Shown here: piece by piece, positions 29,419 through 35,234 of the stretch
How positions within the stretch are numbered: the stretch's first letter is position 1
How the letters are laid out: the number at the start of each line of letters is the position of its first letter
DNA from: Bacteroidaceae bacterium
Lineage (GTDB): Bacteria > Bacteroidota > Bacteroidia > Bacteroidales > Bacteroidaceae
DNA: 35,234 bases
Direction of reading: 5' to 3'
NCBI GenBank assembly: GCA_017617315.1
Contig: JAFZWM010000015.1
Coordinates: 1 to 35,234, forward strand
The notes under the pieces: model-generated
What the model saw: the letters and a program-made list of their open reading frames with translations, nothing else
What the model was told of the DNA's origin: nothing
Database searches by the model: none
Made by a program: the position numbers and the translations under genes

Positions 29419-29937
29419 ATGATTAGGACAGTTACAAAAGCCGACGCGCCACGGCTGATAGAGATTTATTCATACTACGTTAAGAATACGCTCATCTCGG
29501 CAGAATACGAAGTTCCGACCGTCGAAGAATTTGAACGTAGAATTGAGAGCACAACGCAAAAATTTCCTTATTTTTGCGTCGAGGAAGACGGAAGAATCCT
29601 CGGCTATGCCTACGCAAACCCATTTCATTGGCGCGAGGCATTCAAATACGATGCCGAGCTGTCTATCTATCTCGACAAATCGGTTCGCAAACACGGCTAC
29701 GGGCGTCTTCTCTACGAGGCTCTCGAAAAAGAGCTCAAGAAAATGGGAATCATAAATCTGTACTCCTGCATTTCTGTTCCCGACGGCGACGACGACGAAT
29801 TCTTAACGCACAACAGCGAGAGGTTTCACGAACATCTGGGCTTCACCAAAATCGGAACGTTCCGCGGATGCAAAAAGAAATTCGACCGCTGGTTCGGCAT
29901 GGTTTGGATGGAGAAGATTATTGGCGAACGAAACTGA
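29419..29937 (+). CDS. GNAT acetyltransferase, phosphinothricin-acetyltransferase-like
   Basis: The protein has 172 residues. MIRTVTKADAPRLIEIYSYY is the typical start of this GNAT group. Other marks are EDGRILGYAYANPFHWREAF, the acetyl-CoA loop KHGYGRLLYEAL and a C-terminal FHEHLGFTKIGTFRGCKKKF, close to the pattern of PAT/YncA acyltransferases that modify small amines or amino-acid analogues. The in-frame ATG at 29374 overlaps the upstream gene and would add 15 residues unlike GNATs, so 29419 is preferred. Confidence 0.87.
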   Translation: MIRTVTKADAPRLIEIYSYYVKNTLISAEYEVPTVEEFERRIESTTQKFPYFCVEEDGRILGYAYANPFHWREAFKYDAELSIYLDKSVRKHGYGRLLYEALEKELKKMGIINLYSCISVPDGDDDEFLTHNSERFHEHLGFTKIGTFRGCKKKFDRWFGMVWMEKIIGERN

Positions 29938-29997
29938 CGGCATTTTCCATTTTCCCGAAAAATTCGCGGAAGCGATGGCAACAAAAAAAGAAAAAAC

Positions 29998-30912
29998 ATG
30001 AAGATTGAAAAAGCATCCCTTCGAGATGTTCCCGAGATTCTCGAACTGCAATACAAGGCATTCGGCCCAGTCAGCAAGGAACTAGACTGGCCCGATGCGC
30101 CCCCAGTTACGGAGACACTTGAGCAGGCATACGCCGATTTTCCGAACAGCACAGTTCTGAAAATGGTGGCCGACGACGGACGGATTATCGGCTCGGTACG
30201 AGGCCGGACAGACGACGGCTCGCTATACATTGGCAGACTGATGGTTCTGCCCGAATTTCAGCAGAACGGCTACGGCAAGGTGCTTCTGCACGAGATTCAG
30301 TCAATTTTGCCACACAATCGAGCATGGCTCGGCACCTCGGGCGAGACAAAAAAGACGATTGAATTTTACGAGCGCGAGGGCTTCAGAACATTCAAGACCG
30401 AAACTTTCGACAACGGCCATGTCTGGATTTCGATGGAGAAAATAAGACCTCAGAACTATTCGATGACAAATTTTGAAGTAACCATCTCAACCGATTACAA
30501 CATCATCAAGACCCTTTTTGTTGAGTATTCGCAAATTAAGGGTGCTGAAGGATGCTTTATATCTTTTGAAAAAGAATTGGCAGATTTGGCGGCATTTTAC
30601 AAAGGCGGGGCAATTCTCGTGGGCTTTGAGGACGGCGCGCCGATTGCGACAATCGCCCTCAAAAAAGTGGATGACGACATCGCCGAGGTCAAACGCCTGT
30701 TCATAAAACCCGAACATCGTGGCAAAGGCTATTCGCGAAAGATGTTGGAGGCAATGTTTCAATGTGCAAAATCTCTTGGTTACAAAGAAGTTATGCTCAC
30801 AACTCGCCCCGAGGTGATGCCCGTTGCATACGCCCTTTACAAACGCATCGGCTTTAATCAGACCGACTTCAAAGATGGCGTGGCAACGATGCGGATAGCA
30901 ATAGCTAAATAA
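29998..30912 (+). CDS. Two GNAT domains in one reading frame
   Basis: The protein has 304 residues. Domain 1 (1-~148) has QQNGYGK (88-94) and ends HVWISMEK, the normal end of a single GNAT. Domain 2 begins at Met156 and has PEHRGKGYSRKM and a late ALYKRIGF. The linker is only about 7 residues (IRPQNYS). Removing one A from AAAA at 30439-30442 would give a stop right after MEK, so the fusion may have arisen by a one-base insertion that joined two adjacent genes. Both domains keep their acetyl-CoA loops. Substrates are unknown. Confidence 0.85.
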   Translation: MKIEKASLRDVPEILELQYKAFGPVSKELDWPDAPPVTETLEQAYADFPNSTVLKMVADDGRIIGSVRGRTDDGSLYIGRLMVLPEFQQNGYGKVLLHEIQSILPHNRAWLGTSGETKKTIEFYEREGFRTFKTETFDNGHVWISMEKIRPQNYSMTNFEVTISTDYNIIKTLFVEYSQIKGAEGCFISFEKELADLAAFYKGGAILVGFEDGAPIATIALKKVDDDIAEVKRLFIKPEHRGKGYSRKMLEAMFQCAKSLGYKEVMLTTRPEVMPVAYALYKRIGFNQTDFKDGVATMRIAIAK

Positions 30913-30974
30913 TGAAAGCCGAAATCGCCCCACGCGCCGATGCCGATGGCAACAACGGTGATGTCTGGATTTAG
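30912..30974 (+). pseudogene. Relic of a GNAT gene end
   Basis: A 20-codon ORF ends NGDVWI and a stop. The DNA at 30952-30985 aligns with the end of GNAT domain 1 at 30414-30448: ATGTCTGGATTT is identical in both, followed by GATG and AAAATA at matching places. It looks like a leftover of a duplicated GNAT 3' end, not a functional peptide gene. Confidence 0.45.
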
Positions 30975-30991
30975 ATGAATAAAATAGACAA

Positions 30992-31519
30992 ATGAAACAA
31001 ATAATTATTTACGGCAGCCGATATGGTTCGGCAAAACGATATGCCGAAAAGCTGGCCGAACTGATCGGAATTGAGGCCGTGGAACACTCAAACGCAAAGA
31101 GCATCGGCTCGTTCGACCGAGTTATCTACATTGGCGCAATCTATGCCGGAAGCGTTTTGGGCTTGAAGTCATCAGCCAAGAAAATGACTGAAAAGCAAGA
31201 ACTGATAGTCGTAAGCGTTGGACTTACCGACACCGCCGACCCTTCAAACATCGGCAACATCCGAAGCACTATAAAATCGCAAATTCCGGCACATCTTTAC
31301 AACGAGAGCCGCATCTTTCATCTTCGCGGAGCAATAGACCACAACCAACTCGGTTTCTTCTACCGTCTGCTTATGCGGATGATTCACAGCAAGGCATCGA
31401 AAACGCCTGCTGAAGAACTCGACGCTACCGCAAAAGCCGTGCTCGAAACATACGGCAAGCGCGTAGACTATGTTGATTTTAACAAATTACAGACGATACT
31501 CGACATTATCAAAGAATAG
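30992..31519 (+). CDS. Flavodoxin-domain protein
   Basis: The protein has 175 residues. The start IIIYGSRYGSAKRYAEKLAE has the flavodoxin phosphate-binding pattern (T/S-x-x-G-x-x-x), and IYIGAIYAGSVLG is the second flavin-contact strand. The size and YGSRYGS motif resemble HemG-type, menaquinone-linked flavodoxins, but heme-pathway genes are absent here. The C-terminus RLLMRMIHSKASKTPAEELD is helical. It is probably an FMN electron carrier in the long operon, 3 bases before the iron-sulfur flavoprotein-like gene. Confidence 0.82.
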   Translation: MKQIIIYGSRYGSAKRYAEKLAELIGIEAVEHSNAKSIGSFDRVIYIGAIYAGSVLGLKSSAKKMTEKQELIVVSVGLTDTADPSNIGNIRSTIKSQIPAHLYNESRIFHLRGAIDHNQLGFFYRLLMRMIHSKASKTPAEELDATAKAVLETYGKRVDYVDFNKLQTILDIIKE

Positions 31520-31522
31520 AAA

Positions 31523-32059
31523 ATGAACATCATAATTTTATCAGGAAGTCCGCGAAAAGGCGGAAATACAGACTTGCTGGCAGAATCATTTGCCAAAGGT
31601 GCAACGGAAAAAGGTCATAACGTAGAAACTGTTTCGGTTCACGACTACAAGGTTGCCCCGTGCAAGGGCTGCAACGCCTGTTTCAGAACCGCCAACAACA
31701 CCTGCGTTCAGGTTGACGACATGACGGCAATCTATCAGAAAATGAAGCAGGCCGACATGCTCGTAATCGCCTCGCCCGTGTACTTTTACGGACTAAGCGC
31801 GCAACTGAAAGCCGTCATAGACCGATGCCACAATCCGCTGCGCGACTCGTTCAACATAACAAAAGCCGCGCTTCTGCTTGTTGGAGCGGCCTCGCTGCCC
31901 GAACTGTTCGATGGCATCGTGGCGCAATATCGTCTGTGCATCAACTTCTTCAAGCTCGAAGATGCGGGACACGTTTTTGTGCGAGGCGCGAAGGAGAAGG
32001 GCGACATCAAAAATACAAACGCCCTGAACGAGGCTTACGAATTAGGAAAATCTCTATAA
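31523..32059 (+). CDS. NADPH-dependent FMN reductase / iron-sulfur flavoprotein-like
   Basis: The protein has 178 residues. SGSPRKGGNTDLL (7-19) is the FMN phosphate loop. C47, C50, C53 and C61 form CxxCxxCx7C, the cluster pattern of iron-sulfur flavoproteins. ASPVYFYGLSAQLKAVIDRC is the second flavin loop. It probably reduces small oxidised compounds or oxygen species using FMN and possibly a 4Fe-4S cluster. The cysteine spacing is identical to that of the protein at 3432-3935, but here the FMN loop is intact. Confidence 0.88.
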   Translation: MNIIILSGSPRKGGNTDLLAESFAKGATEKGHNVETVSVHDYKVAPCKGCNACFRTANNTCVQVDDMTAIYQKMKQADMLVIASPVYFYGLSAQLKAVIDRCHNPLRDSFNITKAALLLVGAASLPELFDGIVAQYRLCINFFKLEDAGHVFVRGAKEKGDIKNTNALNEAYELGKSL

Positions 32060-32065
32060 TAAACC

Positions 32066-32563
32066 ATGATGAATTTTTTAAAGGCTACAGAAGAACAGTT
32101 AGATGAGGTTTTCGCCGTTTATTCCGAGGCGATTATCACGATGGAGAAAGACGGCATCCACCAATGGGACGAGGTTTATCCCGACAAGCAGATTATTTCC
32201 GAGGACATTGCCGAAAGCCGTATGTTCGTCGGGGTTGAGGACGGCAAGATTGCCGTCTGTTTTGTGCTTTGCGAGGAATGCGACGATGAGTACAAGAACG
32301 GCAGATGGCTCTATCCCGATTCGCGGTTCAACGTGATACACCGCCTTTGCGTTGCGCCGTCGTTCCAGCACAAAGGCATTGCCGCCCGAACACTCTGTCA
32401 CATCGAAAAATTCTGCAAATCAAACGGATTCGATTCTATCCGCCTCGACTGCTTTACCGAAAATCCGTATTCGCAAAGGCTTTATGACAAAGCCGGATAT
32501 GCCGTTACGGGATATGCCGACTGGCGCAAGGGCAGATTCGAACTGAGAGAAAAGAAAATCTGA
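32066..32563 (+). CDS. GNAT acetyltransferase
   Basis: The protein has 165 residues. N-terminal ATEEQLDEVFAVYSEAII is followed by the GNAT core HRLCVAPSFQHKGIAARTLC, where QHKGIA is the acetyl-CoA loop, and the late motif NPYSQRLYDKAGYAV. It starts 6 bases after the flavoprotein gene. The substrate is unknown. Confidence 0.87.
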   Translation: MMNFLKATEEQLDEVFAVYSEAIITMEKDGIHQWDEVYPDKQIISEDIAESRMFVGVEDGKIAVCFVLCEECDDEYKNGRWLYPDSRFNVIHRLCVAPSFQHKGIAARTLCHIEKFCKSNGFDSIRLDCFTENPYSQRLYDKAGYAVTGYADWRKGRFELREKKI

Positions 32564-32578
32564 TAAAAAGAAATAATT

Positions 32579-32911
32579 ATGAAAAACTTTATTGCATATT
32601 GCGGCCTGGACTGCGAAAAATGCGAGGCGCGACTTGCCACAATCAACAACGACGACAATCTGCGGAAAAAGGTTGCCCAGCATTGGTCTGAACTGAACAA
32701 GGCCGAAATAACGCCCCAGATGATTAACTGCACAGGATGCCGCATTGACGGCGTAAAGACGCCTTTCTGCGGTTCGATGTGCCCTATCCGCAAGTGCGCA
32801 AAGGCAAAGGACTACGAGACGTGCGGCAGCTGCAACCAGATGGAAACGTGCGAGAAACTGGCAATGATTACCGCCAACAATAACGAAAGCATCAACAATC
32901 TGAAAGGATAG
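32579..32911 (+). CDS. DUF3795 cysteine-rich protein
   Basis: The protein has 110 residues with 11 cysteines: C8, C12, C15, C51, C54, C64, C68, C73, C82, C85 and C91. The start FIAYCGLDCEKCEA and the centre INCTGCRIDG...CPIRKCA are the DUF3795 pattern found in many anaerobes. It probably binds a metal or Fe-S cluster; no activity is known. It ends 1 base before the next gene and is part of the long operon. Confidence 0.88.
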   Translation: MKNFIAYCGLDCEKCEARLATINNDDNLRKKVAQHWSELNKAEITPQMINCTGCRIDGVKTPFCGSMCPIRKCAKAKDYETCGSCNQMETCEKLAMITANNNESINNLKG

Positions 32912-32912
32912 A

Positions 32913-33422
32913 ATGGACAGATACATCTGGCTTCTGCCCACAATCTTCATGTTTCACGACATGGAAGAAATTGTCGGGATAAAGAAATGGATTTCAAGAC
33001 ATTACGATGAGGTTACGGCTCGTTTTCCGGCGGCAGACAAGATTCTTGCGCCTTACAAAGGCATTTCTACCGCAAGGTTTGCCGCCGCCGTTTACGAGGA
33101 GCTGATAATCTTCATCGTCATCTGCATGATGGCAGACGCAACCGACATTCCGTTTTTCGACGGAATGTGGCTCGGCGCATTCATCGGGTTTGCGGCGCAT
33201 CTGGTGGTGCATCTGGCTCAGGCGGTGGCTGTCAGAGGATATGTGCCGGCTCTCATTACGAGCCTCATCAGCCTTCCGCCGAGCGCGTACATCATCTATA
33301 GGTCGTGGCTGGGCATGGAGACTGGCATATCGGCAATAGTCGGAGCAGCCGTCGGAATAATCGTTCTTGCTGCAAATCTGATAATCATTCATCATTTTAT
33401 GAAACCGCAAAAAAATAATTGA
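32913..33422 (+). CDS. HXXEE-domain membrane protein
   Basis: The protein has 169 residues. FHDMEE near residues 14-19 is the HXXEE signature, and a second conserved EEL (YEELIIF) follows. Four to five hydrophobic segments make up the rest (ICMMADATD, AFIGFAAHLVVHLAQAVAV, ALITSLISLPPSAYIIY, GAAVGIIVLAANLIIIHHF). The function of the family is unknown. It is the last gene of the long run; no clear terminator follows before the next promoter. Confidence 0.87.
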   Translation: MDRYIWLLPTIFMFHDMEEIVGIKKWISRHYDEVTARFPAADKILAPYKGISTARFAAAVYEELIIFIVICMMADATDIPFFDGMWLGAFIGFAAHLVVHLAQAVAVRGYVPALITSLISLPPSAYIIYRSWLGMETGISAIVGAAVGIIVLAANLIIIHHFMKPQKNN

Positions 33423-33443
33423 TACCGCTTTGAGATTGGAGCT

Positions 33444-33473
33444 TTGTTTTCACAAATAAAATTTCTATTTTTG
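33444..33473 (+). promoter_or_regulatory. Promoter of the tandem esterase gene
   Basis: TTG (33444-33446, in TTTG) and TATTTTTG (33466-33473) are 22 bp apart. The leader is about 36 bases. No LytTR-type operator motif is present. Confidence 0.7.
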
Positions 33474-33515
33474 TCGCATATTTTTTCAAAACACTAATTT
33501 TTAATACTTAATACA

Positions 33516-35234
33516 ATGAAAAGACTAATGCTCCAATTAGCCATGCTTGTAACAGCATTCTTAATTACTGGCAGCGTAATGGCTCAGCCCGGCGCTCCGC
33601 AAGTGCAATCGCCGGTTGTCAACAAAGACAACTCAGTAACATTCAATTATTTAAACAAGACCGCTCAGAAGGTGGAGGTAGACGTTCAGTTTGCCGGTCG
33701 CCACGAGATGAAGAAAGACGACAAGGGCGTTTGGTCTATCACTCTCGGACCTACCACTCCCGACATCTATCCTTACTGCTTTATCGTTGACGGTATGCAG
33801 GTTATGGACCCTCAAAACGCCGAATGGTTTCCCAACGAGGGATTCAAAAACAGCCTTTTGGATATGCGCGGCGACTTCAACCTGCCCCACGCTCTCAAAA
33901 ACGTTCCTCACGGCAGCGTAGAGTACGTAACATATTGGTCTGACGCAGCACGCACATTCTGCAACGCCATAGTATACGTTCCCCCCACATACTACAACGG
34001 CAAGGGCGCAAGTTATCCCGTAATGTACCTCATCAGCGGCACCACCGACACCGAGGAGGTATATTTCAAGGTAGGCAAAATGAACCTTATTCTCGACAAC
34101 CTCATCGCGCAGGGCAAGGCTAAGGAGATGATTATCGTCCTCCCCTACGGCAACCCCAACCGCATTGCCGGCGAAGGTGACACTCCCGCTATGCAGTTCG
34201 ATATGTTTGGCAAGGATTTCCTTGATTTCCTTATGCCCTACGTTGAGAAAAACTACCGCACCATCAACAACGCAGCCAACCGTGCCATCGGCGGATTCTC
34301 TCGCGGCGGCAATCAGGCTCTCAGCATCGGTCTCAACAATTTGGACAAATTCTCGCACCTCTGCTCTTACAGTTCGTTCACACAGTTGCGCCCCGGTCAG
34401 TTAGACGACGCAAAAGCGCTCAACTCCAAAATAAAACTCTTTTGGCTCGGCGTAGGCAGCGACGATTTTCTCTATGGCAACGCTCGCGACTTTATGGTAG
34501 AGTTAGACAAGCACAACATCAAGAATATGAAGGTGATAACCTCCGACAAACACGGTCACACATGGATGAACGCACGTTATTTCTTAGAGGAATCACTTCC
34601 CCGACTTTTCCAAGCCAACCCCTACAAGGGCGCAAATATGAAGGTAACACTTCCCGAGGCTAAAAAAGACCAACAGTTCACCCCCAGCGTTATGGCAAGA
34701 ATGTTTCCCAAGCCTGTGGTTTCGCCCGAATATCACAAAGACGGCAGCGTAACATTCCGCCTCAAAGCCGACAATGCTAAGGAAGTAAAACTCGACCTCA
34801 ACCAACTTATGGGCGGTCAAAATACTATGACCAAAGATGCCGACGGCGTTTGGAGCATCACCATCGCCACCGACCATCCCGACATCTATCCCTACGGCTT
34901 TATTGTTGACGGCACCAGCATCAACGACCCCAACAACGTAGAAATATTCCCCAACGAAGGCTTCAAAGGCAGTCTCGCCGACATCCGCACCAAAGAGCCC
35001 GGTATGCAGGATATTCAGAAAGTTCCTCACGGCAAAGTGGCTTACCGTTTCTATCATTCCAACAGCCTCGGCATCGACCGTCCTATGTGCGTTTACACTC
35101 CCGAAGGCTACAAACCCGACGGCAGCGAGAAACTTCCCGTGCTCTACCTCATCCACGGTATGACAGACACTTACGAAACTTGGTTTAAAGTTGGCAAGAT
35201 GAACAACATCCTCGACAACCTTATTGCCAAAGGT
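33516..35234 (+). CDS. Secreted tandem CE1-type esterase (partial, runs off window)
   Basis: 573 codons are seen with no stop. A signal peptide ends near Ala23 (VMAQ). Unit 1 has an N-terminal Ig-like/CBM48-type domain (~37-125, DKGVWSITLGPTTPDIYPY) and an alpha/beta-hydrolase with Ser262 (GGFSRGG), D316/D317 (GSDDF) and His348 (HGHTW). Unit 2 repeats the layout: the Ig-like domain from ~387 (DADGVWSITIATDHPDIYPY) and the esterase from ~503 (YLIHGMTDT) to the window end. These are features of feruloyl/acetyl-xylan esterases that remove ester groups from plant glycans. Codon use differs from the genes to the left (Pro mostly CCC/CCT, Leu mostly CTC/CTT). In unit 1, the HG of the oxyanion region is SG (Ser174). 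The gene continues beyond the window. Confidence 0.88.
   Translation, partial: MKRLMLQLAMLVTAFLITGSVMAQPGAPQVQSPVVNKDNSVTFNYLNKTAQKVEVDVQFAGRHEMKKDDKGVWSITLGPTTPDIYPYCFIVDGMQVMDPQNAEWFPNEGFKNSLLDMRGDFNLPHALKNVPHGSVEYVTYWSDAARTFCNAIVYVPPTYYNGKGASYPVMYLISGTTDTEEVYFKVGKMNLILDNLIAQGKAKEMIIVLPYGNPNRIAGEGDTPAMQFDMFGKDFLDFLMPYVEKNYRTINNAANRAIGGFSRGGNQALSIGLNNLDKFSHLCSYSSFTQLRPGQLDDAKALNSKIKLFWLGVGSDDFLYGNARDFMVELDKHNIKNMKVITSDKHGHTWMNARYFLEESLPRLFQANPYKGANMKVTLPEAKKDQQFTPSVMARMFPKPVVSPEYHKDGSVTFRLKADNAKEVKLDLNQLMGGQNTMTKDADGVWSITIATDHPDIYPYGFIVDGTSINDPNNVEIFPNEGFKGSLADIRTKEPGMQDIQKVPHGKVAYRFYHSNSLGIDRPMCVYTPEGYKPDGSEKLPVLYLIHGMTDTYETWFKVGKMNNILDNLIAKG

Overview
The window looks like accessory chromosome of a Bacteroidales bacterium, possibly Prevotella-like. 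Support comes from the -7 TAnnTTTG / -33 TTG promoters repeated through the window, TonB-type outer-membrane receptors, DUF418, HXXEE and DUF3795 proteins, lipoproteins with short SSC lipoboxes, and a near absence of Shine-Dalgarno sequences. No rRNA, tRNA or CRISPR array was seen.

Layout. 1-576: the 3' end of an ISXO2/IS1595-like transposase, then 11-bp and 22-bp tandem repeats, a perfect hairpin and AT-rich repeats. 577-4576: a membrane-bound LytTR regulator facing an operon (LiaF-like envelope protein, small membrane protein, GNAT with zinc ribbon, two flavodoxin-family proteins). 4644-6757: an AT-rich stretch of unknown genes, one of them frameshifted. 6857-8783: an NAD salvage operon (nicotinamidase, nicotinate phosphoribosyltransferase) with its own promoter and terminator. 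8820-9894: a membrane protein with two copies of a PH-like domain. 10016-12494: a second LytTR regulator, fused to a lipoprotein/TPR sensor, facing a lipoprotein gene. 12630-18287: a TonB-dependent receptor, a GNAT, a second outer-membrane barrel and a BamE-like lipoprotein, closed by a strong terminator. 18289-20921: debris, namely a truncated RecG-C/AlbA_2-type gene, two IS982-type transposase fragments around a small secreted protein, and a second 11-bp repeat array. 21015-25164: PhzF, DUF418, a small hypothetical and an S41 peptidase. 25259-33422: a run of 14 closely spaced same-strand genes rich in GNATs, flavodoxins, cysteine hydrolase and small-molecule enzymes. 33516-end: a secreted tandem CE1 esterase that runs off the window.

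Main observation. Six intergenic regions carry the same two-part element, about CCATTCGTCACA then CAGAATATCCCA. In five of them it sits at fixed distance (60 and 30 bp) before a -7 box. In the two regions next to the LytTR genes, a copy also lies 2 bp upstream of the LytTR gene's own -33 TTG. The two LytTR domains are about 65% identical by eye. I infer that this is a LytTR regulon with two different membrane sensors sharing one operator, autoregulated and controlling most accessory operons here, probably in response to envelope or chemical stress. The promoter geometry is seen directly; the regulator-operator link and the signal are inference.
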